Below, piece after piece: positions 56,641-64,000 of a stretch of DNA of 64,000 nucleotides. The notes under the pieces are model-generated. The model saw nothing but the letters and a program-made list of their open reading frames with translations, did not search any database and was not told where the DNA came from. Origin of the DNA: Rhodohalobacter halophilus (GTDB taxonomy: Bacteria > Bacteroidota > Rhodothermia > Balneolales > Balneolaceae); NCBI RefSeq assembly GCF_001715195.1, contig NZ_MDWE01000022.1, forward strand, positions 62,001 through 126,000, in the 5' to 3' direction. The stretch's first letter is position 1, and every line of letters begins with the position of its first letter. The translations under genes and the position numbers were made by a program.

Positions 56641-57647
56641 GTTGTTACTTCATTTACATTCTCTGTGGATGAGCGTATGACTAATTCCGGGTGGTGAACC
56701 TCATTGCTGATTCGCAGATCAGGGTTGTGCAATCGTTGAATTAGTTTATTGGTTGCTCGGAAACCCATGTCATACATCGGCTGATTTACAGTAGAAAGGC
56801 CGATATATTCTGAAATAGTCAAATTATCAAAGCTGATAAGCGGAAGATCCACCTTGTGCTCTTTAAGTGCTTTTTGGGCCCCGACTGCTTTTGTATCCGA
56901 TGTACAAAAAACCGCATCCGACAATGGATCCATCGCCAAAATTTTGTTCATTGCCTCGTAGCCGCTCAGTTCTGTGAAACCGTCCCGGGCCATGTCATCA
57001 CCGGTTACCACAAGGCTCTCGGAAAACTCAATTCCATGCTCATCAAGTGCCCTTTTATACCCCTTTAATCGATCACGAATAGGGATAGAATCTGCCTTAG
57101 CAGACAAAATTGCGATGCGCTTAAAACCTTTCTCAATCAAATATTCAGTCGCCAGGTAAGCTCCCTCCTCGTTGTTGAAGCTAACAGAGTCAAATATTGT
57201 GCTGAAATCATCCACAAGGCAAACAGGCACATTAAACTTCTGAAGTGCTTTAAGCTCCTTCTCAGAAAAGTGAAGGGACACCAACAAATACCCTTCGGCC
57301 CAGCGTTTTTTCAGCGTTTCTGCCACTTGATTATAGGCATCCTTTTTATGGCCAATATTTACAATATTCAGCTCATAATTCTCTTCAGCCAAACTATCCT
57401 GAATCCCTTTCAACACCTCAGTAAAAAAGTAATTCGACATGACCGGAGCCAGCATTACAATCCGATTCTTTTTTTTACTAGCCAGCCCCTGAGCATAAAC
57501 GTGAGGGTGATACCCCATCTCATCAACTACCTTTAACACTTTTTCTCGCGTTTCCGGCTTTACGCTTTCAGCTTGGTTAAATACCCTGGAAACAGTTGCG
57601 ATACTAACACCGGCCGCTTTGGCTATATCATAGATTGTTTTTGACAA
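56637..57647 (-). CDS. LacI-family transcriptional regulator
   Basis: A 336-residue repressor. The N-terminal HTH is TIYDIAKAAGVSIATVSRVFNQ, with the hinge GYHPHVYAQGLASKK. The C-terminal periplasmic-binding-protein-like domain carries VMLAPVMSNYFFTEVLKGI, LVDDF and LPLISFDNLTISEY. It is encoded with the amylase in one minus-strand unit. A perfect operator-like palindrome lies 68 bases upstream of its start, and related sites precede susC, so autoregulation and control of the whole locus by a sugar are likely. The ligand, probably maltose or a maltodextrin, is inferred from context. Confidence 0.93.
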   Translation of the reverse strand: MSKTIYDIAKAAGVSIATVSRVFNQAESVKPETREKVLKVVDEMGYHPHVYAQGLASKKKNRIVMLAPVMSNYFFTEVLKGIQDSLAEENYELNIVNIGHKKDAYNQVAETLKKRWAEGYLLVSLHFSEKELKALQKFNVPVCLVDDFSTIFDSVSFNNEEGAYLATEYLIEKGFKRIAILSAKADSIPIRDRLKGYKRALDEHGIEFSESLVVTGDDMARDGFTELSGYEAMNKILAMDPLSDAVFCTSDTKAVGAQKALKEHKVDLPLISFDNLTISEYIGLSTVNQPMYDMGFRATNKLIQRLHNPDLRISNEVHHPELVIRSSTENVNEVTT

Positions 57648-57963
57648 ATGGCACCTCTGATTTTAAGTAAAAATGTTTGCAGCGAATCGTGCCGTCCACA
57701 CACCTCTTATAAAGTGTAAGCGCTTACATTAAAATCCGCAATTTACCGGTTAAATTCAACAGTTCAGGGTGGGTTTGTCGCATTTTTACTCAAACGCTAT
57801 ATGAGCGAAATATCAACGTTGTAGCCTGATTATGACAGTTTTTAGAAAGGTTGGCAGTAAACTAAAGAGAGTATCCTCTCCGATTCTTGGAGAATGATGT
57901 AAGTCAGTCATTTTACTTGCCCACATTGCAATGGTACTCTTGATATCAATAAGGCGATATTAC
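57648..57963. other. Spacer between lacI and ispG (316 bases)
   Basis: Contains the lacI promoter and operator (57715-57728). The rest shows no open frame, RNA gene or repeat that I can support. Confidence 0.6.
57715..57728. promoter_or_regulatory. Perfect LacI-type operator upstream of lacI
   Basis: TGTAAGCGCTTACA is a 14-base perfect palindrome with the central CG typical of LacI-family operators. It is followed on the minus strand by a TTTATAA stretch that could be the -10 region of the lacI-amylase unit. Confidence 0.8.
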
Positions 57964-59184
57964 TTACGAATTGCTATAGTTTTTGACTACATAATCATCC
58001 AGAATTTTCCTGAACTCTGCACCGATTCCATCTCCCTTCAATGTTGTAAAGTGATCGCCATCAACATATACAGGAGCCTTGGGTTCTTCGAATGTGCCGG
58101 GCAGTGAGATTCCAATATTTGCATGACGGGATTCGCCCGGACCATTCACCACACACCCCATAACCGCCACATCCATCTCCTCTACTCCGGGATAGATTTC
58201 GCGCCAAACCGGCATCGACTCCACGATGTAGCTTTGAATTTCATCAGCCAGCTCTTGAAAGTATGTGCTTTTTGTTCGTCCACATCCCGGGCAGGATGTA
58301 ACTTGCGGGATAAAACTTCTGATTCCTAGTGACTGCAGAATCTGCTGACAAATACGCACTTCCTCGGCACGGTCGGCTCCCGGCATCGGAGTCAATGAAA
58401 CCCGTATAGTATCACCGATTCCCTCCTGCAGAAGAACGCCCAATGCCACCGAACTCGCAACGGTTCCCTTCATCCCCATTCCGGCTTCGGTAAGCCCAAG
58501 GTGTAACGGATATTTCAGATCCTTCGCGATTCTTCTGTAGACATTAATCAAATCCTGCACACCGCTCATTTTGCAACTAACAATAATTTTATCTGAGGCC
58601 AGTCCAACATCTTCGGCAAGCGCGGTTGATCTGCGTGCACTCTCCACCATCGTATCGAGCATCACCTCTTTGGATGATTTTGGCTCTTTTCTGTTGTTAT
58701 TTTCATCCATGTACTGTACCAGCAGCTGCTGATCGAGAGAGCCCCAGTTGACTCCAATTCGTACCGGTTTGTCATATTTGATCGCCTGCTCCACAATGGT
58801 GCAAAAATTCTCATCGCGTGTTTTGGTGCCCGTGTTTCCCGGATTGATCCGAAATTTTGCCAGCGCCTCTGCCATATCCGGATAATTGGTCAGAAGTTTA
58901 TGCCCGTTATAGTGAAAATCGCCCACAATAGGCACTGTCACACCCCTGTTCAGTAACTTCTCTTTAATATGAGGAACCGCCTTCGCAGCAGCATCATTAT
59001 TTACCGTAATCCGCACAATCTCAGATCCGGCTTTATGCAGATGATCAACCTGATCCACGGTCTCATCAATATCAGCTGTATCGGTATTGGTCATCGACTG
59101 CACCACAATTGGGTGCCCACCCCCAACTGGAATATCTCCAACCATTACCGTGATTGATTTTCTGCGCTTGATTGGACTACTCAT
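57964..59184 (-). CDS. ispG: 4-hydroxy-3-methylbut-2-enyl diphosphate synthase
   Basis: A 406-residue IspG, the [4Fe-4S] enzyme that makes HMBPP in the MEP isoprenoid pathway. The start at 59184 ([16 protein letters not shown]) is chosen over one 15 codons upstream. The family begins with [12 protein letters not shown], seen here as [20 protein letters not shown]. Cluster cysteines are in [11 protein letters not shown] and [13 protein letters not shown]. Further support comes from [34 protein letters not shown] and [11 protein letters not shown]. The bacterial short form fits the length. Isoprenoids feed the carotenoid enzymes elsewhere in this window, but no functional grouping is implied by position. 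Confidence 0.95.
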   Translation of the reverse strand: MSSPIKRRKSITVMVGDIPVGGGHPIVVQSMTNTDTADIDETVDQVDHLHKAGSEIVRITVNNDAAAKAVPHIKEKLLNRGVTVPIVGDFHYNGHKLLTNYPDMAEALAKFRINPGNTGTKTRDENFCTIVEQAIKYDKPVRIGVNWGSLDQQLLVQYMDENNNRKEPKSSKEVMLDTMVESARRSTALAEDVGLASDKIIVSCKMSGVQDLINVYRRIAKDLKYPLHLGLTEAGMGMKGTVASSVALGVLLQEGIGDTIRVSLTPMPGADRAEEVRICQQILQSLGIRSFIPQVTSCPGCGRTKSTYFQELADEIQSYIVESMPVWREIYPGVEEMDVAVMGCVVNGPGESRHANIGISLPGTFEEPKAPVYVDGDHFTTLKGDGIGAEFRKILDDYVVKNYSNS

Positions 59185-59220
59185 GATACACTCTTTAATT
59201 TCTAATCTATTCTCTGCAAT

Positions 59221-59246
59221 AGTTGGCAATTTGCAATTGGCAGTTC
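59221..59246. repeat. Inverted low-complexity tract, left of the four-helix-bundle gene
   Basis: AGTTGGCAATTTGCAATTGG followed by CAGTTC; its reverse complement (AACTGCCAATTGC...) resembles the tract at 59715-59751 in inverted orientation. Confidence 0.65.
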
Positions 59247-59269
59247 GCTAATACTATCTACAATTGTAA

Positions 59270-59647
59270 TTAATTCGTTCCTCTGCCTTGATACTTTTCA
59301 GGAAAAGTCATCATGTGATACAGCATTTTCCCAACTTCTTCTGACAGAGACTGAAGTTTACTGTTTACTTCTTCGGAAATGTATCCGCAACTGTGAGCAA
59401 AATCCAGGGAAACCTGAGTCTCTGAGTTTTCCATATCGGCATCACTTATTTTACTGATGAAGTGATTGGGATATCTTCTCTTCCGATAACCCTCAGCAAT
59501 TGCTCTTGAAACGGATCGAGATGATCTTCGAATCTGACCGGTTAGTGCATATTTCTCTTCACTTGGAAATGACTTTGTGATAAAAAATATCTCCATCGCC
59601 AGGTTGTATGATTTTTTATAAACCTTCAGATCTTTAAAATCTCCCAT
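59270..59647 (-). CDS. Four-helix-bundle protein (23S rRNA intervening-sequence type)
   Basis: A 125-residue helical protein of the PF05635 group. Typical sequence is DLKVYKKSYNLAMEIFFITKSFP, EKYALTGQIRRSSRSVSRAIAEGY, FISKISDADMENSETQVSLDFA and LSEEVGKMLYHMM. Relatives are encoded inside intervening sequences of some 23S rRNA genes and, as Avd, in diversity-generating retroelements. Most copies, like this one, are stand-alone and of unknown function. No 23S rRNA or reverse transcriptase is in this window. It is flanked on both sides by inverted AACTGCCAA-like tracts. Confidence 0.9.
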   Translation of the reverse strand: MGDFKDLKVYKKSYNLAMEIFFITKSFPSEEKYALTGQIRRSSRSVSRAIAEGYRKRRYPNHFISKISDADMENSETQVSLDFAHSCGYISEEVNSKLQSLSEEVGKMLYHMMTFPEKYQGRGTN

Positions 59648-59714
59648 AACCCACTGAATTAGTAAAATTTTAAATCAAGATATCAAATATCAACAAAAAC
59701 AGAACACCTACTAT

Positions 59715-59751
59715 TGTTAATTGCTAACTGCAAACTACCAACTGTCAACTG
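59715..59751. repeat. Low-complexity tract, right of the four-helix-bundle gene
   Basis: TTGTTAATTGCTAACTGC, continuing with AAACTACCAACTGTCAACTG. Repeated AACTGxxAACT units, matching the inverted tract at 59221-59246. Confidence 0.65.
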
Positions 59752-59754
59752 AAT

Positions 59755-60648
59755 TCAGTTTCTCTTACTTAAATCAAACAGCCTCTTCTTCTCCTCTGTT
59801 GTTAGGCCATCGTACCCATGCTTGGAAATTTTTTCGAGGATATCATCCAAATCAGAAACCTCCTCTTCATCTAAGATTTCCACGTCACTGACTGAGTACA
59901 TATTCTTATTTTTCTTCCGCTTGCTCTTTTTTTTCTTCGAGGATGAACTTGCAAGCTCCGGATTCCAGATTCGTTCAATCGGGCGTACAAACTTTGACAG
60001 GTCCGTTCCGTTATAATGCGCTCTCACGAGTAAATAACCAATTCCGGCACCCCCAAGGTGAACCAATCGCGCTACATTATCACCCGCTCCAATGAATAAC
60101 ACATCAAAAACAATCAACCCGGCCACCACATAACGTGCCTGAATAGGTGGCAGCAGAAAGAGCATAATGGGCATGGTTGGATACATATAGGCAAAGGCGA
60201 CCATCACACCAAATACGGCTCCGGACGCGCCAATCACCATGCTGGTTCCATAGAGGAAGGACAAGGCGATATGAAAAACTGCCCCACCGATACCGGCACC
60301 GAAAAAGATGACGGCAAACGTTCTGGGGCCTAACCCCTCCTCTACCGCTCTCCCCATCCACCATAGCCAGAGCATATTAAATAACAGATGAAATCCACCG
60401 CCATGCAGAAACATGTAGGTAACAAATCGCCATGGTTGCGTAATGGCTGTGCCAAGGTTTGGGTTAAAACCGAGCCAGTCGACAATGTACCGGTTCAACG
60501 ATTGTCCGCTAATTTGGATTCCGCCAAAAAAGGCTTGGAAAACAAAAATAATTACATTGATTGCAATAAGCGTACGGATGACTGCCGGCATTCGCAGAAA
60601 TCCGCGTTTAAAAGAGTTCCAGAATGAGTCTTGTTGATACATATTCAA
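59755..60648 (-). CDS. Rhomboid-family intramembrane serine protease with C-terminal tail
   Basis: A 297-residue rhomboid. Six or so helices carry HGGGFHLLFNMLWLWWMG, the nucleophile in GASGAVFG and the catalytic His in RLVHLGGAGIGYL, so the Ser-His dyad is intact. After the last helix a basic linker (SSSSKKKKSKRKKNK) leads to an acidic tail with ILEKISKHGYDGLTTEEKKRLFDLS. This tail is common in rhomboids of the FCB group (DUF6576-like). The tail faces the cytoplasm and may bind a partner or substrate. A second rhomboid gene lies 27 bases upstream on the same strand, so the pair is probably co-transcribed. Confidence 0.93.
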   Translation of the reverse strand: MNMYQQDSFWNSFKRGFLRMPAVIRTLIAINVIIFVFQAFFGGIQISGQSLNRYIVDWLGFNPNLGTAITQPWRFVTYMFLHGGGFHLLFNMLWLWWMGRAVEEGLGPRTFAVIFFGAGIGGAVFHIALSFLYGTSMVIGASGAVFGVMVAFAYMYPTMPIMLFLLPPIQARYVVAGLIVFDVLFIGAGDNVARLVHLGGAGIGYLLVRAHYNGTDLSKFVRPIERIWNPELASSSSKKKKSKRKKNKNMYSVSDVEILDEEEVSDLDDILEKISKHGYDGLTTEEKKRLFDLSKRN

Positions 60649-60675
60649 CTATAATCAATCAAACTTTAAGTTCAT

Positions 60676-61299
60676 TTAGCTGTAACGCTCTCCTTTGAGT
60701 CCCCAGAACCGGATCAGAATATAACCGACAACCATTCCGCCAAGGTGTGCAAAATGGGCAATTCCGCTATCGGGTCGCATCAATCCAGACATCAGCTCAA
60801 TTGCACCGAATATGGCTACAAAGTACTTGGCTTTAATAGGTATTGGCGGAATCAACAGCATGATGTAACGATCGGGAAACATCATCCCGAAAGCCAGAAG
60901 AATTCCATACACCGCGCCGGATGCCCCTACTGTGGGTGCCCCGCTGCCGCCGATCCACATGTGAATAAGTGCTGCACCGATCCCCGTTAAAAAGTAGTAG
61001 ATCGCAAACCGTTTTGTTCCCCAAAAATTTTCAATTCCCTGTCCAAAAATCCACAAGGCAAAGAGGTTGAAAATGATGTGTCCGAATCCTGCATGAATAA
61101 ACATGTAGCTAACAAGCTGCCATGGAGCAAAATTACCGGAACCAATGGGCCATAACGCCCCAAAGACCATCAAATATTGCTGCAGCATTGGGTTCATCAA
61201 GGCAACAAACACAAGCAAGTTAACAATAATGAGATGTTTAACCGCAGGTGGAAAAATCGAAAATTGTGTAGTGGGTGAATAGTTATTGTCGTAATTCAA
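60676..61299 (-). CDS. Rhomboid-family intramembrane serine protease
   Basis: A 207-residue rhomboid without a C-terminal tail. HAGFGHIIFNLFALWIFGQG, GASGAVYGILLAFG with the catalytic Ser, and AHFAHLGGMVVGYILIRFWG with the catalytic His are present. It clearly is a paralogue of the gene downstream, suggesting an old tandem duplication. Intramembrane cleavage of type I membrane proteins is the family role; substrates are unknown. The start overlaps the upstream oxidoreductase gene by 17 bases. Confidence 0.93.
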   Translation of the reverse strand: MNYDNNYSPTTQFSIFPPAVKHLIIVNLLVFVALMNPMLQQYLMVFGALWPIGSGNFAPWQLVSYMFIHAGFGHIIFNLFALWIFGQGIENFWGTKRFAIYYFLTGIGAALIHMWIGGSGAPTVGASGAVYGILLAFGMMFPDRYIMLLIPPIPIKAKYFVAIFGAIELMSGLMRPDSGIAHFAHLGGMVVGYILIRFWGLKGERYS

Positions 61300-62794
61300 G
61301 GAAACTGTTGTTTTTTAAATTATCCTGAACTCTGTAATATACGTGAAATCCGCTTAAAGTTACGCCCGAAATTCCCTGACCCGGAAACACGGTGTCGCCA
61401 CACAAATAGAGACCGTCGAATGGAGTTTGATTGGGCGTCCAGTCGAGCAGTGATCGACTCATGCTTTGCGGTATACCTCCTACTCTCCCCTTTTTTCGAT
61501 ATACCCAGTTCTCCCAGCTGACAGGTGTTGCACTAAAGGCCAGTTTTATTTCGGCTTTATTGAAATGCGGAAGTTTGTCTTTCAACAATTTCAATACCTC
61601 CCTCTCTACGCGCTCCTTTACAGAGTCATACCGCCCATTTAACTGAAACCAGTTTTCCGTTTTGGTATGAGTGGAAATATTTAACACTCGAGTTCCATCT
61701 TTAGACCTTTCCGGATCATCCGGATGGGAAAAAGAGACAAAAACAGACTTTGAGTCAACCCCATCAATTGGCTGTTCCAGATGGATTTGATGGTGAAGCG
61801 ACATCTCAACAGGATAGACATCCGTTGTGACCACTCCCATGGTGAACGCCCCCCACGCCTCAGTATATTTACTTGATTCCTTTCTGAAGTACTCCGCTAT
61901 CCCTCCTGATGTTATCTCTTCCATATTCCAAACCGGAATGTTTGATATCACTTGCCTTGCCAAATATGTTTTGTTCTTAGAAGTTTTAACTTCAAATGAA
62001 AAGTCCTGTTGGGATAGCGATAATACTTTCTCTTTGGTTTTCACTTCTCCCCCATACTTTGTGATAACATCACGTAACGTTTCGGCCATTATCACAAACC
62101 CTCCCGGAACCGAATAGTTCGAGCAGTTTGTGTAAGTAATAGCTGGAGCACCAAAAAGAAACGGTGTATCGCTGGATGTAGATTGTGCGGATATCAACAA
62201 TTGTTCATCCAGAAACGTAAAAAAATCAGGATTGGAAATTCCACAATCCCTGGCAAAATCCTTTACCGATGTAATGGCAAATGGCAACACCCGGACATCA
62301 CGCGGGTCGTTTTTAAACAGCCTGAACCAATCCCTGATCCCTTGAGGTGGAAAATGAGTATTCTGTTCAGAAACTTTCCACACAGTATCAGCAACCCGGT
62401 ATGAGGTACGCCAAAACTTCTCCTGAGATTTCTCTTCACCGAAATGTCTGATTGCTTCTTTCAGCCAATCAGATCTATCCTCAAATCTGATGATTTTTCG
62501 ACCATTCATGTGAATCGCCATGGAGGGATTCAACTTCACCTTTGGAATTGAGATCCCCAGGGTTTTCTCAAGTTTTTTTAGCGGTTGATGTTCATCAAAG
62601 CCGATCAGTGTCGTTGCGCCCGACTCAAAAATGTATCCTTTCCGGTAATATGAAGAACTGCAGCCACCGATTGCGAGGGCCGCTTCAAGAACTAAAACTG
62701 AATATCCGTCATTTGCCAAAAGAGAAGCCGCCGTCAGTCCGCCCATTCCCGAGCCGATCACAATAAAATCGAAAATATCGTCTGTATGATTCAT
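61283..62794 (-). CDS. CrtI/CRTISO-type FAD-dependent oxidoreductase
   Basis: A 503-residue flavoprotein. The dinucleotide-binding motif is VIGSGMGGLTAASLLANDGY, followed by VLEAALAIGGCSSSY. The C-terminal FAD site is LYLCGDTVFPGQGISGVTLSG, characteristic of the carotenoid isomerase and CrtO-like branch and different from the CrtD-like protein at 15.4-16.9 kb. The substrate is probably a carotenoid or another polyunsaturated isoprenoid, acting at the membrane. No other carotenoid gene is beside it. The two rhomboid genes follow on the same strand, with a 17-base overlap. Confidence 0.85.
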   Translation of the reverse strand: MNHTDDIFDFIVIGSGMGGLTAASLLANDGYSVLVLEAALAIGGCSSSYYRKGYIFESGATTLIGFDEHQPLKKLEKTLGISIPKVKLNPSMAIHMNGRKIIRFEDRSDWLKEAIRHFGEEKSQEKFWRTSYRVADTVWKVSEQNTHFPPQGIRDWFRLFKNDPRDVRVLPFAITSVKDFARDCGISNPDFFTFLDEQLLISAQSTSSDTPFLFGAPAITYTNCSNYSVPGGFVIMAETLRDVITKYGGEVKTKEKVLSLSQQDFSFEVKTSKNKTYLARQVISNIPVWNMEEITSGGIAEYFRKESSKYTEAWGAFTMGVVTTDVYPVEMSLHHQIHLEQPIDGVDSKSVFVSFSHPDDPERSKDGTRVLNISTHTKTENWFQLNGRYDSVKERVEREVLKLLKDKLPHFNKAEIKLAFSATPVSWENWVYRKKGRVGGIPQSMSRSLLDWTPNQTPFDGLYLCGDTVFPGQGISGVTLSGFHVYYRVQDNLKNNSFLELRQ

Positions 62795-63185
62795 GTTCGC
62801 AGAACAACAAAAACGACTGCAGAGGTTCCGATTTGATCAGAATTACAAAAACATGGTATTTCTGTAATTTCCAATTATTCTACTTGTACCTTAAACACGA
62901 TACGAGCAAAATCTCTTCATGAATCGAAATAGAAATACCATGTTTAAACCAATGCCACAAAAGCACGAGGTCACAAAGATATCACGAAGGATTTTATCCG
63001 CGAAACTCTGCGTGATAATCAGCGTAAATCAGCGAGAAACACATTCCAATTGAGTGAAAAACTCTTAACCCATTCATGGGTTATGCAAACGAGCGCGGCA
63101 TTTATCCCCGCGGCCTATGACAGAATGATCTTTGTACATTTACAGTTTAGATCTTTGTATCAGACAAAAAATTAAAAATCTCAAA
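62795..63185. other. Repeat-bearing spacer between the CrtI-type gene and nei
   Basis: Contains a 15-base perfect inverted repeat pair (62849-62863 and 62931-62945), a stretch of CACGAAGG/ATCAGCGTAAATCAGCG type sequence around 62962-63040, and two tight hairpins (TAACCCAT/ATGGGTTA at 63066-63083 and CGCGG/CCGCG near 63097). I see no coding frame with gene-like character. The nei promoter must lie near its right end. Confidence 0.65.
62849..62945. repeat. Perfect 15-base inverted repeat pair with 67-base spacer
   Basis: AAACATGGTATTTCT (62849-62863) is exactly complementary to AGAAATACCATGTTT (62931-62945). Confidence 0.85.
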
Positions 63186-64000
63186 ATGCCCGAAGGACCC
63201 GAAGTACATCGCGAAGCAGACAAAATCCGAAACGCAATCGGCAGCCAATTTCCCATTTATATCTATTTCTATCACGATCATCTCAAACCGTTCGAAAGCG
63301 ACTTGGCAGGGAAACAAGTTGAAAACGTAGAAGCTTATGGCAAAGGATTGGTGATCTCATTTGAAGATGATTTTCACGTCTATTCGCATAATCAACTTTA
63401 CGGAAAGTGGTACATCAAACCGGCCGGTGAATACCCGAAAACAAATCGCGAGCTTCGCTTGGAAATCCGGACAGATCAGAAGTCCGCACTTCTCTACAGC
63501 GCCAGCGAAATTGATGTGATGGATTCGGAATCTCTCCACGAACACCCCTATTTAACTAAATTGGGTCCAGATCTGCTGAAAGGCGTTGATCATGATACAA
63601 TTGCTAAACGGACAGTCGAAGATCAATTCCGAAGAAAGTCGTTCGCTTCTCTTCTGCTGGATCAAGGGTTTCTCAGCGGTGTAGGAAATTACCTGCGAAC
63701 CGAAATTCTATACGATGCCCGAATTCATCCTACAAAGCGTCCGATGGATCTTTCCGATCAAGAAATTGAAGCGTTTTCTAAATCGGCTTTGACCATCACA
63801 GGACGATCGTATGAAACCGGCGGATTCACCCTTCCCGAAGAGCTTTCAACCAAATTAAAATCCGAAGGAAAAAAAAGGAAAGATCTCCGATTCTTCCTAT
63901 TTGGCAGAGAGGGAAAACCGTGTCACCTCTGCGGTGAGAATATCATAAAAACACGCATGTCCGGCAGACGGATATATATTTGCGAAACGTGCCAGAAATT
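63186..64000 (+). CDS. Endonuclease VIII-like DNA glycosylase (Fpg/Nei family), truncated by the window end
   Basis: At least 271 residues, still open at base 64000. It begins with MPEGPEVHREADKI, where the N-terminal Pro after Met is the Schiff-base nucleophile and the next Glu is catalytic. A conserved Lys lies in KGLVISFEDDFHVYSHNQLYGKW. The helix-two-turn-helix region holds LLLDQGFLSGVGNYLRTEIL. The C-terminal zinc finger CHLC...CETC is complete, so only the last few residues are missing. The PEGPEVHR start and finger spacing favour Nei (endonuclease VIII) over MutM. It removes oxidised pyrimidines from DNA. Confidence 0.9.
   Translation, partial: MPEGPEVHREADKIRNAIGSQFPIYIYFYHDHLKPFESDLAGKQVENVEAYGKGLVISFEDDFHVYSHNQLYGKWYIKPAGEYPKTNRELRLEIRTDQKSALLYSASEIDVMDSESLHEHPYLTKLGPDLLKGVDHDTIAKRTVEDQFRRKSFASLLLDQGFLSGVGNYLRTEILYDARIHPTKRPMDLSDQEIEAFSKSALTITGRSYETGGFTLPEELSTKLKSEGKKRKDLRFFLFGREGKPCHLCGENIIKTRMSGRRIYICETCQK

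Noticed and set aside
59221-59751. Diversity-generating retroelement suggested by the Avd-like four-helix-bundle gene
   Set aside because: No reverse transcriptase, template repeat or variable repeat is visible nearby.

Overview
The window looks like a chromosomal stretch of a Gram-negative marine or halophilic member of the Balneolota/Rhodothermota within the FCB group. That placement is inference. It rests on SusC/SusD/SusE-type outer-membrane genes, a GWxTD-domain protein, a DUF5103 protein, 'NYPNPFNPST...'-type C-terminal sorting domains on secreted enzymes, a rhomboid with the C-terminal tail typical of the FCB group, and a moderately AT-rich composition. I see no phage, CRISPR array, insertion sequence, rRNA or tRNA. 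Most of the window is dense housekeeping DNA with overlapping or nearly touching genes.

1-7.6 kb: the start of a renalase-like flavoprotein, an AtuA-like gene paired with an acyl-CoA carboxylase carboxyltransferase (all minus), then a plus-strand run of a GWxTD protein, pdxA, a methyltransferase and ftsE. 7.6-13.9 kb: an orphan OmpR-type regulator, an alpha/beta hydrolase and a PIG-L deacetylase (minus), a small acidic DUF2795 protein with its own terminator, and an Omp85 protein followed by a stand-alone cyclic-nucleotide-binding domain. 13.9-24 kb: rlmD, a carotenoid desaturase, a phosphodiesterase, a GT2 glycosyltransferase, a large SLBB export protein and a secreted nuclease.

24-31.8 kb: thymidine kinase and a nucleoside permease, divergent from the nuclease, so the three could form a DNA/nucleoside scavenging module. 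Two parvulin-type chaperones, a MoxR ATPase and a VWA membrane protein follow. 31.8-38.9 kb (minus): DUF4168 protein, a small possible winged-helix protein, truA, a DUF5683-like protein, folD, an NtrC-type regulator, PBP4 (dacB) and a PtsN-like EIIA. 39-45.5 kb (plus): ccmB, a DNA polymerase III delta' gene, dapF, a DUF5103 protein, a beta-lactamase-like protein without its catalytic motifs, a small membrane protein and an RsmI-like methyltransferase. A stand-alone PTS EIIC-like permease (minus) comes next.

46.6-57.7 kb is the main accessory region. It is an alpha-glucan utilisation locus of susC, susD and susE (plus) facing a secreted GH13 amylase and a LacI regulator (minus, overlapping). 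LacI-type operator palindromes lie upstream of both susC and lacI. The SusD protein carries a SusE/F-like domain inserted in its C-terminal half, closely resembling a domain of the neighbouring SusE. The space between the two arms holds a strong terminator and a cluster of direct repeats and palindromes.

58-64 kb: ispG, a four-helix-bundle (23S IVS-type) gene flanked by inverted AACTGCCAA-like tracts, two tandem rhomboid proteases, a CrtI/CRTISO-type flavoprotein, a 391-bp repeat-bearing spacer and the beginning of an endonuclease VIII gene that runs off the window.
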